Below are positions 17,445 to 27,483 of a stretch of 62,313 bases of DNA, piece after piece. Position numbers and translations under genes: made by a program. Below the pieces are notes generated by a model, which saw nothing but the letters and a program-made list of their open reading frames with translations, ran no database searches and had not been told where the DNA came from. Positions within the stretch are counted from its first letter, which is position 1; the number at the start of each line of letters is the position of its first letter. The stretch is from Clostridium sartagoforme AAU1 (lineage in GTDB: Bacteria > Bacillota > Clostridia > Clostridiales > Clostridiaceae). The stretch spans positions 1-62,313 of the forward strand of contig NZ_ASRV01000132.1 in the NCBI RefSeq assembly GCF_000401215.1, in the 5' to 3' direction.

Positions 17445-17748
17445 TTATAGTCCCTCCTTTTTTAGTTTAAATATGTTTTATATTAAATATTGTATCATAG
17501 TTTTAGAAATTTCATATATTTTACAGAATATCTAGAAGATAATGGACTTAATAAATATTAATAAATTTTCTTATAAGTACGATAGTTTAAGTATTGCCGA
17601 TTATTGATTACTTCTTACATATAGGGACTTATCAATCTAAGAAATCATAGAAAATATAGTAATGCAACCGATGGTTGACAAAAAGAAATTATTAGTTGGT
17701 AGATAAAAACAGGTATATTTTGTATAATTTTTAATGGAGGTGAAGAAA

Positions 17749-18588
17749 TTGAAGTTATCGGAAAAATTACAATTATTAAGAAACAATAATAGGCTATCTC
17801 AAGAAGAGCTAGCAGAGAAATTAGGAATATCAAGACAAGCAATTTCAAAATGGGAGTCTGGTAAATCAATACCAGATTTAAACAAATTAGTATCGATATC
17901 TGAATTATACAATGTAACTATTGATAGTTTAGTTAAGGATACTGATGAAATTTATATCTTAGACAGTAATGAAATAAAAATTAGTGAAGAGCAAAAACCT
18001 GAAAAAGTAGATGATAAAAAAACACAGTTAGTTATTAATATAAATAGGGGTTATCCATTAGAATATGAATATAAAAGTAATAAAATATTATTTGGACTAC
18101 CGCTAGTGCATATTAATATTGGTAGAGGGTTTAAAAAATCAAGGGGTATAATTTCAATAGGAAATATATCATGTGGAATAATATCATTAGGGTTTATATC
18201 ATATGGAATTTTAAGTTTTGGTTTTATATCTATTGGTCTAATCACATTAGCACTTTTATCAATAGGATTATTGCTAGCAGTGGGAGTTATTTCTTTGGGG
18301 ATTTTTTCTATTGGCGCAGTATCTGTAGGAATCTTTTCTATTGGAGCAATATCAATAGGGAAATATGCTGTGGGGGCTAGTGCGATAGCATCAGACATAG
18401 CTATAGGTGATTATGCAAGAGCTAATATAGCTATAGGAAATAATACAGAAGGAACACAATCGATTTCTCTACAAACTTCAGCAAGTGATATAAAAAATTT
18501 AATAAAGCAAGAATATCCTAATTTAAGTGAGTGGGTTATAAATATAATAGATTTCATTATTAAAAATATTAGGATAGGAGGAAGATAA
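17749..18588 (+). CDS. XRE-family regulator with a glycine-pentad repeat domain
   Basis: 279 aa from TTG 17749; the GGAGG at 17736-17740 decides this, since the ATG at 17734 overlaps it. Residues ~5-60 form an XRE helix-turn-helix (LSQEELAEKLGISRQAISKW). After a charged linker, residues ~130-215 consist of about 15 near-perfect five-residue units with Gly every fifth position and the pattern G-x-I-S-I/L (GFISYGILSFGFISIG, GIFSIGAVSVGIFSIG). A polar tail with SNLSEW-like sequence ends the protein. The repeat looks like a right-handed beta-solenoid or membrane-inserting domain; function unknown. Confidence 0.8.
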   Translation: MKLSEKLQLLRNNNRLSQEELAEKLGISRQAISKWESGKSIPDLNKLVSISELYNVTIDSLVKDTDEIYILDSNEIKISEEQKPEKVDDKKTQLVININRGYPLEYEYKSNKILFGLPLVHINIGRGFKKSRGIISIGNISCGIISLGFISYGILSFGFISIGLITLALLSIGLLLAVGVISLGIFSIGAVSVGIFSIGAISIGKYAVGASAIASDIAIGDYARANIAIGNNTEGTQSISLQTSASDIKNLIKQEYPNLSEWVINIIDFIIKNIRIGGR

Positions 18589-19017
18589 TATTAGATTATG
18601 GTTTGAAGCAAATAACTCAATATATCAGAGAAATAATTTATATTTAAACTACTAGAAGTAACTATGGGGCTACATCTGAATTTTTGGAAATTATTCAGTA
18701 TATAGCCTTATTTTTTTATATTATTCAGAATGATATACAATTTTATACGAAATAGTGGATAATATATACCATTATATAATCTTACTAATATAAATTAATT
18801 ATAGATTAATAGTAGCACTTTGAAACTTAGAAAATAGTACTTTATGGATAAAATAGTACACTTTTTATTTTATAAGATTCATTTTTTTTATTTTATGTTA
18901 AAATTGTAATACTAAATTTGAAAAATAGTACCATTTAAATCCTTTTAGAAAACATTTACAATGATATTAAGCTAGTAGTGAGGACACCTAATTATATAAA
19001 ATTTATGGAGGGATAAA
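18589..19017. promoter_or_regulatory. Long leader with terminator and three direct repeats
   Basis: No intact gene. A hairpin GGCTACATCTGAAT/ATTCAGTATATAGCC (18668-18707) with a T-run ends the upstream transcript. Then AAAATAGTAC occurs three times at 18831-18840, 18850-18859 and 18922-18931; the first two start 19 bases apart, about two helical turns. Such direct repeats fit an AraC-type activator, and the YesN-like regulator at 24022 is the obvious candidate. Confidence 0.45.
18668..18718 (+). terminator. Terminator hairpin
   Basis: GGCTA...TCTGAAT pairs with ATTCAG...TAGCC, followed by TTATTTTTTT. Confidence 0.6.
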
Positions 19018-20307
19018 ATGAAAAAAATTAAAATTTTAGTTTCAAGCCTTTTAATACTTAGTATATTTGCTGGAGTTGGATGTTCAAGTAAGACAGATAA
19101 AGTGAATAATAAACCTAAAGAAAAAACTAATTTAGTATGGGCAGGCTGGAGTGGTGAAGAAGAAGCCAATAAAGAAACAATAAAGGAAATTATTGATATT
19201 TATAATAATTCAACAGATATGTCAGAAATTTCATGGGTTGGCTGGCCTTGGGCTAATACATTGCAGCAGCTAATAATAAGAACTCAAAGTAATCAAGATC
19301 TTGATGTGGCACAAGTAGATATGGCATGGCTTGCGACTTTAGCAAAGATGGATGTATTAGTAGATTTAAATGAGATATTAGGAGAAGATTGGATGAAGCA
19401 AAACTTATCAGATGCATCCTTAAACTCTGGAAACATTGATGGAAAGCAACTTGCAGTTCCTTGGACTCAAGCATCTATAGGAATGGTTTATAATCCTACT
19501 ATATTAAAAAATGCAGGTGTTGATAAGGTTCCACAAACTGTAGAGGAGTTTGAAGCAGCACTTAAAAAGATTAAAGAATATGATAAAGATATAATTCCTT
19601 ATGCAGCAGCAACTAAAGAAGCAGGAAGTATAGCTAAAGATGTAAATGCATGGTTTTGGACTTTTGGTGGTCAATATATAGATGATGATGGAAAGGTTGT
19701 AATAAATAGTGAGGCAAATGAAAAAGCATTAACTTGGTATAAAGGTTTAAAGGATAAAGGTTATATAGCAATGGATTTAACAAGATTTGATGCAAGACAA
19801 TTATTTGCCCAAAATAAAGTTGCTTTCTATGATGACGCTATACTTGCAAGAGGTATTGCTAAGAGCAATGGAGTTTCAGAGGATAAACTTGACGAAACAA
19901 TAAAGCCAATGGAAAGACCTGTTTTAAAAGCAGGAGACAAGCCTCAATCTACACTATGGGGGCATCAATTAGTTATATTTAAGAGCGCTAAAGATAAAGA
20001 GAAGGCTGGAGATTTTATAAAATATTTAATAAGTGAAGAAACTTCCCTTAAATACTTTGAGGCTTCAGGATCTGTTCCTGTAATGAAATCAGCTATTAAC
20101 AGTGAAAAGGTTAAAAATGATAATTGGTCAAGTGAATGGCTTAAGATAACTGAAACTGGGAAAAAAGCAGAAACACAAAAATTTGAGAATGACAGCCAAT
20201 TAGCAACTATAATTACTGAAGAAATTCAAAACACTCTACTTGGAGCTAAAACTCCTAAGAAGGCATTAGAAGATGCACAAATGAGGCTTGAGCAAAACAT
20301 CAACTAA
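19018..20307 (+). CDS. Carbohydrate ABC transporter substrate-binding lipoprotein
   Basis: 429 aa. A lipoprotein signal peptide is clear: MKKIKILVSSLLILSIFAGV then lipobox GVGC with Cys22, so the protein is anchored outside the membrane. The body is an extracellular solute-binding protein of the maltose/oligosaccharide type (VWAGWSGEEEANKETIKEII; LDVAQVDMAWLATLA; VPWTQASIGMVYNPTIL). First gene of an operon with two permeases and an FAD oxidoreductase; GGAGGG precedes the ATG. The ATPase is not encoded here, so a shared MsmK-like ATPase is probably used. Sugar unknown. Confidence 0.92.
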   Translation: MKKIKILVSSLLILSIFAGVGCSSKTDKVNNKPKEKTNLVWAGWSGEEEANKETIKEIIDIYNNSTDMSEISWVGWPWANTLQQLIIRTQSNQDLDVAQVDMAWLATLAKMDVLVDLNEILGEDWMKQNLSDASLNSGNIDGKQLAVPWTQASIGMVYNPTILKNAGVDKVPQTVEEFEAALKKIKEYDKDIIPYAAATKEAGSIAKDVNAWFWTFGGQYIDDDGKVVINSEANEKALTWYKGLKDKGYIAMDLTRFDARQLFAQNKVAFYDDAILARGIAKSNGVSEDKLDETIKPMERPVLKAGDKPQSTLWGHQLVIFKSAKDKEKAGDFIKYLISEETSLKYFEASGSVPVMKSAINSEKVKNDNWSSEWLKITETGKKAETQKFENDSQLATIITEEIQNTLLGAKTPKKALEDAQMRLEQNIN

Positions 20308-20319
20308 GGAGGTTACTAT

Positions 20320-21237
20320 ATGCAATCAAATTTATTTTTAAATAATAAATCTGATGATATGATAAAAAAGAATAAACTAACAGATAGCCAATTTGGCTTT
20401 CTGTTAGTACTACCAGCCCTTATAGTTTTTTCTCTAATAGTACTGTATCCTTTCTTGTCATCAGTTTCACATAGTTTTTTTAAAGCAGGAATGTTAACTA
20501 CTGAGAAAAGTTTTATAGGATTAAATAATTTTAAGAGTATTCTCTCAGATCCTAATTTTACTAAAATACTAATAAATACTTTTATATTTGTTTTTGGAAC
20601 AACTTTTTTATCATTTATATTAGGATTCATATGGGCTATAATATTAAATCAAGGATTTAAGGGGTCAGAATTCCTTAGAGGTATTACTCTTGTTAATTGG
20701 ATAATACCTGGAACAGCTATAGGATTTTTGTGGATGTGGATATTTCATGGTCAATTTGGAGTTTTGAACTATATATTAAGAAGCTTAGGGATTATAAAGG
20801 AAAATATTACATGGCTAGCTGATCCTAAATTTTCAATGTTGGCAGTTATAATTGCAAGAACTTGGCAGTACATGCCATGGTTTATGGCACTTCTTATAGG
20901 GGGATTAAAAGGTATATCTAATGATATGGTTGAAGCAGCAAGAATTGATGGTGCAAATAATTTTAAAGTGTTTACAAAAATAGTTCTTCCGTCTATGAAA
21001 AATATTATCTTCTTCATTTTACTTTTAGGTATTATAGCAGGGCTACAGCATTTTGATATTATATGGGTTATGACTACAGGAGGTCCTGGCATATCAACAA
21101 CTACATTATCCGTTGAAGTGTACAAAACTGCTTTTCAAAATTGGAACTTGGGTAGGGCTTCTGCTATGGGTACAATATGGGTTGCTATATTATCTGTATT
21201 TATGTTTTTATATCTAAAAATGCAGAGAGAAAAGTAA
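20320..21237 (+). CDS. Carbohydrate ABC transporter permease (MalF/UgpA-type)
   Basis: 305 aa with six predicted membrane helices. The cytoplasmic EAA loop, which docks the ATPase, is EAARIDGANNFKVFTKIVLP (~residues 206-225). AAGGAGG precedes the start by 7 bases; 12 bases separate it from the binding-protein gene. Pairs with the following MalG-type permease. Confidence 0.92.
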   Translation: MQSNLFLNNKSDDMIKKNKLTDSQFGFLLVLPALIVFSLIVLYPFLSSVSHSFFKAGMLTTEKSFIGLNNFKSILSDPNFTKILINTFIFVFGTTFLSFILGFIWAIILNQGFKGSEFLRGITLVNWIIPGTAIGFLWMWIFHGQFGVLNYILRSLGIIKENITWLADPKFSMLAVIIARTWQYMPWFMALLIGGLKGISNDMVEAARIDGANNFKVFTKIVLPSMKNIIFFILLLGIIAGLQHFDIIWVMTTGGPGISTTTLSVEVYKTAFQNWNLGRASAMGTIWVAILSVFMFLYLKMQREK

Positions 21238-21251
21238 AGGAGGAAGCTATT

Positions 21252-22106
21252 ATGTCAGAATTTAAATTGTTTGATAGCAAAAGTAAAGGATTTAAAATAT
21301 TTTTTATAGTTTCACTAATTATAGTAGGATTATTTGTGCTTTTACCACTATACTGGATAATAATAACAGCATTAAAGCCAGCGAAAGATGCTTTCAATGT
21401 TAATCCAAGCTTGTTTCCTAAGAGTATAACTTTTGATAATTTTATACAGGTAATAACTGATAAGAGAATACTTATATATCTTAGAAATAGTTTGTTTGTA
21501 TCTTTCGTAAGCTGCTTTATATCTACGGCTCTATGTACTTATGCAGGATATAGCTTTTCAAAGTTTAGATATAAAGGGAGAAAGTCATTTATGATGCTAG
21601 TAATGACTGCTCAAATGTTTCCTTTTGCAGTACTACTTTTAACAATATATACAGTAATGCGTAAATTTAATTTATTAGATAATTATCTATCGCTAATTCT
21701 GTCATTTGTTACATTTACTTTGCCAATGGGGACTCTAACATTGAAATCATATTTTGATGAGATACCAGATTCTTTAATAGAGTCAGGAAGTATAGATGGA
21801 GCATCAAGAATGACTATAATGCATAAAATAATATTTCCTTTAGTAGTACCTGGAGTAATATCTACCGCAATATATGGGTTTGTTTGGAGTTGGAATGATC
21901 TTTTATATTCATTGACTCTTGTTACCTCAGCTGCAAAAAGGACTTTAGCTCCAGGATTGTCATTAACATATATGGGAGAATTTCAAAACAATTGGTCTAA
22001 TATGATGGCAGCTTCTATATTTGTATCAATACCGGTTGCTTTAATATTTATATTTTTGCAGAGATACTTTATTCAAGGTATTACTTCTGGTTCAGTAAAA
22101 GGTTAA
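21252..22106 (+). CDS. Carbohydrate ABC transporter permease (MalG/UgpE-type)
   Basis: 284 aa from ATG 21252, which has AGGAGGAAG just upstream; the longer frame from 21177 overlaps the previous gene by 61 bases and is rejected. Six membrane helices; the EAA loop is ESGSIDGASRMTIMHKIIFP. It starts 14 bases after the first permease and completes the membrane channel. Confidence 0.92.
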   Translation: MSEFKLFDSKSKGFKIFFIVSLIIVGLFVLLPLYWIIITALKPAKDAFNVNPSLFPKSITFDNFIQVITDKRILIYLRNSLFVSFVSCFISTALCTYAGYSFSKFRYKGRKSFMMLVMTAQMFPFAVLLLTIYTVMRKFNLLDNYLSLILSFVTFTLPMGTLTLKSYFDEIPDSLIESGSIDGASRMTIMHKIIFPLVVPGVISTAIYGFVWSWNDLLYSLTLVTSAAKRTLAPGLSLTYMGEFQNNWSNMMAASIFVSIPVALIFIFLQRYFIQGITSGSVKG

Positions 22107-22123
22107 ATTTGTGAGGTATAAGA

Positions 22124-23887
22124 ATGAATAAAAAAATTATAATTAAAGATTATGAAGTAGTGGTTATTGGTGGAGGTATGGCTGGGGTATGTGCAGCAAT
22201 AGCAAGTGCACGACATGGAGCAAAGACTGCATTAGTAAGTAATCGTCCAGTACTTGGAGGAAATGCTAGTTCTGAAATAAGAATGCATATATGTGGTGCA
22301 GATTATCATGGATTTAGAAAAAATGCTAGAGAAACGGGAATAATAGAAGAAATTTTATTGGACAATAAAAGAGTTAATAGAAGTAATTCTTTTTCAATAT
22401 TAGATACTATCTTATGGGAAAAAACAAAATTTCAAGAAAATCTTGATCTATATTTAAATACACATATTACAGAAGTAATTAAAGATAAAAATAAAATTAC
22501 TATGGTCAGTGGAGAGCAGTTAACTACAGAAAAGGTACTTAAGTTGAATGGAAAAATATTTATAGATGCTACAGGTGATGGTACTATTGGTTATTTATCT
22601 GGGGCAGAATACATGACAGGGAGAGAAGGAAAAGATACTTTTGGAGAAAAGTTTGCTCCTGAAAAAGAAGATAATCATACTATGGGAAACACTCTACTAT
22701 TTACAGCTATAGATATGGGTAAAAAAGTTGATTTTATAAAACCATATTGGGCTAATACTTATCATGAGAAAGATTTAGCTTACAGAGAACACCATGAAAT
22801 AAATAGTGGATACTGGTGGATTGAAATTGGTGGTGATGATTTAGATGTAATACAGGATGGTGAAGAAATAAGAGATGAACTATTAAAGGCTGTATATGGT
22901 GTATGGGATCATATAAAAAACTCAGGAAATCATAATGCAGATAATTTTGCATTAGACTGGGTTGGATTTTTACCAGGAAAAAGAGAAAGTAGAAGAATAT
23001 TAGGAGATTATGTTTTAAAGGAACAGGATTTATTTGATGGTAAAATATTTGAAGATGCGATAGCTTATGGTGGCTGGCCTATGGATATGCATACTGTGGG
23101 AGGCATAAGGACTAGAATAGAGCCAAATGACTTTATTATGATGGATGATTTATATACAATACCATATAGATCAATCTACTCTAAAAATATAAATAATTTA
23201 ATGTTGGCGGGAAGGGATATAAGTGCTTCACACATGGCTTTTGGATCAACACGAGTTATGGCAACATGTGCAGTTATTGGCCAGGCTTCAGGAACAGCTG
23301 CTGCTATGTGTATAAGTAAGCAAGTTATTCCAAGAGAGATTAATAAGCACATACATGAACTTCAGCAAATACTAATGAAAGAAGACTGTTATATACCAGG
23401 TTTTAAAAATGAAGATAAAGATGATTTAGCATTATTTTCAAGAGTAAGGGCTTCAAGCTTCATTAAAAATTGTGAACCTGAAAATATTATAAATGGATAT
23501 TCAAGAACAGTTAAAGATCAAATAAATGCGTGGATTACAGATGATAATGACAAGAATCCATGGATTGAATTATATTTTGATAATAATATTTCACCTAAAG
23601 AAGTAATTATAAAATTTGATTCTAATCTATCAAAAGAAATAATGGTTTCCTTAACGCATAGCGTTAGAAATCGCCAGGAAGAAGGCATTCCAAAGAAAAT
23701 AGTAAAAGATTATGATATTGAGTTTTATGATGGAGAAGTATTAATATCAAAAAGAGGAGTTAGGGATAATCATAGAAGACTTAGTTGTACTAAGTTTAAT
23801 AATATTACCTGTAACAGAATAAGAGTTAAACCTTTAAATACATGGGGATCAGGTAATATGTGCATCTATGAAATTAGGGTATATTAA
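22124..23887 (+). CDS. FAD-dependent oxidoreductase (FAD_oxidored family)
   Basis: 587 aa, no signal peptide. The N-terminal Rossmann FAD motif is VVVIGGGMAGVCAAIASARHG (~11-31), with PVLGGNASSEIRMHICGAD following, characteristic of the FAD-dependent oxidoreductase family often found in polysaccharide-use loci. A second nucleotide-contact motif is NLMLAGRDISASHMAFGSTR near residue 360. The last ~120 residues look like a beta-sandwich (DDNDKNPWIELYFDNNISPK ... YEIRVY), resembling a discoidin/carbohydrate-binding module. Last gene of the ABC operon, so it probably oxidises the imported sugar. Confidence 0.85.
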   Translation: MNKKIIIKDYEVVVIGGGMAGVCAAIASARHGAKTALVSNRPVLGGNASSEIRMHICGADYHGFRKNARETGIIEEILLDNKRVNRSNSFSILDTILWEKTKFQENLDLYLNTHITEVIKDKNKITMVSGEQLTTEKVLKLNGKIFIDATGDGTIGYLSGAEYMTGREGKDTFGEKFAPEKEDNHTMGNTLLFTAIDMGKKVDFIKPYWANTYHEKDLAYREHHEINSGYWWIEIGGDDLDVIQDGEEIRDELLKAVYGVWDHIKNSGNHNADNFALDWVGFLPGKRESRRILGDYVLKEQDLFDGKIFEDAIAYGGWPMDMHTVGGIRTRIEPNDFIMMDDLYTIPYRSIYSKNINNLMLAGRDISASHMAFGSTRVMATCAVIGQASGTAAAMCISKQVIPREINKHIHELQQILMKEDCYIPGFKNEDKDDLALFSRVRASSFIKNCEPENIINGYSRTVKDQINAWITDDNDKNPWIELYFDNNISPKEVIIKFDSNLSKEIMVSLTHSVRNRQEEGIPKKIVKDYDIEFYDGEVLISKRGVRDNHRRLSCTKFNNITCNRIRVKPLNTWGSGNMCIYEIRVY

Positions 23888-23888
23888 G

Positions 23889-23912
23889 AAGGCTATCTTT
23901 TGATAGTCTTTT
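23889..23912 (+). terminator. Terminator of the sugar ABC operon
   Basis: GGCTATC (23891-23897) pairs with GATAGTC (23902-23908), four-base loop, followed by TTTT. Confidence 0.65.
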
Positions 23913-24021
23913 ACATTTTGAGAAATTTGAGATATTAGATATAAAGGATTTTTAATTAGTATGAAGAATAATATAAAATGGAAACTAGATAAAATTATTT
24001 GAATTACTGGTGGTGATATAA

Positions 24022-25137
24022 GTGTATAATCTTGTCATAGCAGATGATGAAAAGAACATAAGGGAAGGCTTAAGTAAATTTATTGATTGGAAAGATCTCG
24101 GGTTCAATGTTGTAATGAAATGTGAGGATGGAGAAGAGGTAATAGATTATATAAATACCATGTCTGTAGATGTAGTACTTTGTGATATTAGAATGAATAG
24201 AAAATCTGGGCTTGATGTAGCTAAGTTTGTGTCTGAAAACCCTAGGGATATAAAGGTTGTTTTAATGAGTGGTTATCAGGAATTTGAATATGCTAAAAAA
24301 GCTTTAGAATATAATGTAGTTTCTTATATAGTAAAGCCTATAGAAATGAGAGAAATTAAAGAAAAGTTTATAAAAATAAAAAGTGATCTTGATGTTTTGA
24401 AAAATATTAATGAAAAAATGAATGAGGAAAAGAAAAAAGTAATTGATATACAAAGGGATTTTAGTGTGCTTATAGATATGCAGTCTAATTTAATAGAATC
24501 TTTTTTGAACTTTGATAAGATTTTTATTTATAGTATTTTCAAGGATATATCAAATAAAGTAGTAAATATGCCTTTTAATTCTGGGATAAAGTTTTTAGAG
24601 AATACTTTAGCACTTTTGCTAAATAAAATAATTGGATTATATTTAGGTTTAAATATAAAAGAAGATTTGATAGATATAATAAGAAATATTAGTGAATCCC
24701 AAAATTATAATAGAGCACTTGAAGTCTTTGAATTATGGATAGATTCAGCAGTTAATGGAATTGAAGAAAATAATAATAGTAATTATAAATTAGTTATAAA
24801 AAAAGCAAATAAGTATATTGAAAAAAATTATATGAATGATTTAACCTTAGAAAAAGTCTCTGAAATCGTATTCCTAAGTCCTGTTTATTTAAGTAAGGTT
24901 TATAAGAAAGAGATGGGAATTAACTTTATTGACTACGTAACCAAAATAAGAATAGAAAGATCAAAAGAGCTTTTAAGAAATAGAAACCTAAAGGTCTATG
25001 AGATATCTGAACTTGTGGGCTATAAAAATCTTAAATATTTCTACAAGATATTTAAAAGATATACAGGATATACCCCGAATAAGTATAGAGAAATTCTTGT
25101 TAAGGATAAATGTATTAAATATAAAGAAGATAAATAG
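24022..25137 (+). CDS. YesN-like AraC-type response regulator
   Basis: 371 aa from GTG 24022 (GGTGGTG 6 bases upstream). The receiver domain covers residues 1-120: DDEKNIREGL, phospho-acceptor Asp in VVLCDIRMN, Lys in YIVKPIE. The C-terminal ~100 residues carry two AraC helix-turn-helix motifs (LTLEKVSEIVFLSPVYLSKV and VYEISELVGYKNLKYFYKIF). Together with the following YesM-like kinase it should sense an extracellular sugar and activate the ABC operon just upstream. Confidence 0.9.
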   Translation: MYNLVIADDEKNIREGLSKFIDWKDLGFNVVMKCEDGEEVIDYINTMSVDVVLCDIRMNRKSGLDVAKFVSENPRDIKVVLMSGYQEFEYAKKALEYNVVSYIVKPIEMREIKEKFIKIKSDLDVLKNINEKMNEEKKKVIDIQRDFSVLIDMQSNLIESFLNFDKIFIYSIFKDISNKVVNMPFNSGIKFLENTLALLLNKIIGLYLGLNIKEDLIDIIRNISESQNYNRALEVFELWIDSAVNGIEENNNSNYKLVIKKANKYIEKNYMNDLTLEKVSEIVFLSPVYLSKVYKKEMGINFIDYVTKIRIERSKELLRNRNLKVYEISELVGYKNLKYFYKIFKRYTGYTPNKYREILVKDKCIKYKEDK

Positions 25138-25145
25138 GTGTTTTT

Positions 25146-26954
25146 ATGGGGAAAATTAAGAATTTGAATATATGGAAATATATAAAAGAATACAGATTTA
25201 ACAGTATTTTAGTAAAGTATTTTATAACCATTAATCTTTTTATAACTTTTCCGCTATTTTTATCATTATTTATTGCATTTAATCATTTAAATAATATTTA
25301 TAAGAATCAGATAATGAATGCTAACTTAGCTGCTTTATCAAGAACAAAAGATAGCATTGATATGATAAGCAGGCAGGTTGAAACTACTCTTTTAAGTCTT
25401 GCTACTGATTTGGAAGTAGAAAATATATTAAGATTTAGTAGTAGAAACTATGATGAAAAAAATTCAGATATGCTAAAAAGTATAAACAACATAGAAAAGG
25501 TAATAAATACCTATGTATATTATGGAGATTTCATAAATTCTATTTGTATCTATTCTGAAAAAAGTGATTATAAGATTGTTACAAGTAATATGTCCTATAT
25601 AGATTGGAAGTATAGTGATACTCTTGAAAAAGAATTTTATAAAAACATTTCTAAAAGCTATTGGACATCTGTTATCCCTGAAAAGAATACAATATCATTT
25701 TTTAGAGCCATACCTTTATATTCTACCGAAAAAAGCGGAGTAGTTGTAGTTAGCATTGATATTGATAGAATTAATAAACTTATAAATCAAAATAAGGATT
25801 TCACTATTGAAGATTTCTATATACTAAATGATGATTCAATTATATTTAATAAAGATGCAAATCTACTAAACAAAAATATTAGTAGCATAAAATCACTACA
25901 AGGAATAGATATATCAAATCTAGGAAAAGGAAGCACAATTACAATAGATGGGAAAGAGTACTTTATAAATAATATTAAATCTAATTATAATGACTGGAAT
26001 TTTATATCTCTTATAAGTACAAAGGATAATAAATTAAGAGTAAATAGAATCAGAGATATAATGATCGGATTTTTAATTTTTAGTATAAGTTTGGTACTAA
26101 TTATTTCGTTTCTTATAGCTATTAAGCTTTTCACTCCAATAGAAGAAATAGTTAGAATACTAGAAAAGAAAAATTATGATACTATTCCGATTTATAGTAA
26201 ATCGAACATAAATGAACTTAAAATAATATCTAGAGGTTTGGAAAACTCTATAAGCGATGTTCAATATCTTAAGAAAGAACTTAATAATAGAATGCATTTA
26301 CTTAAAAAAGCTAGATCTATAGCACTTCAATCACAAATTAATTCTCACTTTCTATTTAATACTTTAGAAAACATAAAGTGGAAGGTTATGGAGTTTACTA
26401 ATGGAGAAAATGAAGGAAGCCATATGATTTCAAATTTATCGAAACTTTTGAGAATAGGACTTAATACCAAAGGTTATATGAATACTTTAAAAAATGAAAT
26501 TGAACATGTAAAAATATATTTAGAGATACAAAAAATAAGATATGAGAATAAGTTTGAAGTTTTCTATGATATTCAAGAAAAAACTTTAGAATCCATGATT
26601 CCCAAAATAACTTTGCAACCAATTGTAGAAAATGCAATATACCACGGAATAAAGCCAACAAATAAGAGATGTACCTTAACAATAAGATCGTTCCTTTTAG
26701 AAGATAAGATTTTAATAGAGATAAATGATGATGGTGCAGGGATGCAAGAAGAAGATAGTAGATCTATTAATAATGAGCTTCAGACAGAATATATAAAAGA
26801 GGAAAACCATATTGGAATAAAAAATGTTAACCAAAGAATAAAACTTAGTTTTGGAGAAAACTACGGTATAGAAATAAAAAGTAAGATTAATATTGGAACA
26901 AGTATAATTATATCAATACCTTCGGATTCTAAAATTAATTCCAATGAAATTTGA
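25146..26954 (+). CDS. YesM-like sensor histidine kinase
   Basis: 602 aa. Membrane helices at ~24-48 and ~300-325 bracket a ~250-residue extracellular sensor of the dCACHE type. A HAMP-like linker follows, then the His_kinase domain with phospho-acceptor in ALQSQINSHFLFNTLENIKW and an ATPase domain (PIVENAIYHGIKP; DDGAGM; IGIKNVNQRIKL). Starts 8 bases after the regulator stop; same operon. The ligand is presumably the sugar taken up by the 19-23 kb transporter. Confidence 0.9.
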   Translation: MGKIKNLNIWKYIKEYRFNSILVKYFITINLFITFPLFLSLFIAFNHLNNIYKNQIMNANLAALSRTKDSIDMISRQVETTLLSLATDLEVENILRFSSRNYDEKNSDMLKSINNIEKVINTYVYYGDFINSICIYSEKSDYKIVTSNMSYIDWKYSDTLEKEFYKNISKSYWTSVIPEKNTISFFRAIPLYSTEKSGVVVVSIDIDRINKLINQNKDFTIEDFYILNDDSIIFNKDANLLNKNISSIKSLQGIDISNLGKGSTITIDGKEYFINNIKSNYNDWNFISLISTKDNKLRVNRIRDIMIGFLIFSISLVLIISFLIAIKLFTPIEEIVRILEKKNYDTIPIYSKSNINELKIISRGLENSISDVQYLKKELNNRMHLLKKARSIALQSQINSHFLFNTLENIKWKVMEFTNGENEGSHMISNLSKLLRIGLNTKGYMNTLKNEIEHVKIYLEIQKIRYENKFEVFYDIQEKTLESMIPKITLQPIVENAIYHGIKPTNKRCTLTIRSFLLEDKILIEINDDGAGMQEEDSRSINNELQTEYIKEENHIGIKNVNQRIKLSFGENYGIEIKSKINIGTSIIISIPSDSKINSNEI

Positions 26955-27147
26955 TATATATTTGTGAATAAAGATAGAATTTATATTAATATTTCATAGA
27001 ATTATAACTTCTTTTAAGAGTTAAGAACATACAAATAAATAATAAAAATTATTAGTTGACAATAAATATTATTTAAGCTAATATATTAATATAAACTTGA
27101 ATAAAAAAAGTTGAAAATTATAGATAGAATATGAAGGAGAAATGATT

Positions 27148-27483
27148 ATGAAAAAGTTATTTAAATGTACTGTATGTGGATATATACATGAAGGAATGCA
27201 AGCACCAGAAGTGTGCCCAAAATGTAATTTAGGAAAAGAAAAATTTGTTGAACTTACTAGTGAAGAAGCTGAAAAGATTTATTCATCAGATAGAACTAAT
27301 GACATTCATTCTGAAATAATTGTATTAGCAAATAAGATAGCTAAGCTTGCACAAGAAGGAATAGAAATAAACTTAGATCCAAAATGTGTAAATGGCTTTG
27401 AAAAAGCAAAAAATGAAGCTTGGACTATAAAACAAAGATGTAAAGCAGAGCTTGCAGGACATATGACTAACGGTAAGTGGTAA
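27148..27483 (+). CDS. Rubredoxin-like domain protein
   Basis: 111 aa. ATG 27148 is chosen because AAGGAG is 8 bases upstream; the ATG at 27142 is only 2 bases from it. The N-terminus is a rubredoxin-type iron knuckle pair (FKCTVCGYIHEGMQAPEVCP then KC), as at the C-terminus of rubrerythrins, placed here in front of an ~80-residue helical domain with two further Cys. Likely electron carrier or oxidative-stress protein; exact partner unknown. Confidence 0.75.
   Translation: MKKLFKCTVCGYIHEGMQAPEVCPKCNLGKEKFVELTSEEAEKIYSSDRTNDIHSEIIVLANKIAKLAQEGIEINLDPKCVNGFEKAKNEAWTIKQRCKAELAGHMTNGKW

Noticed and set aside
18051..18398. Long antisense open frame rich in Pro and Ile opposite the XRE protein repeat
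   Set aside because: It is the mirror of the glycine-pentad repeats (GGxAT codons read backwards), has no ribosome binding site and no protein-like composition.
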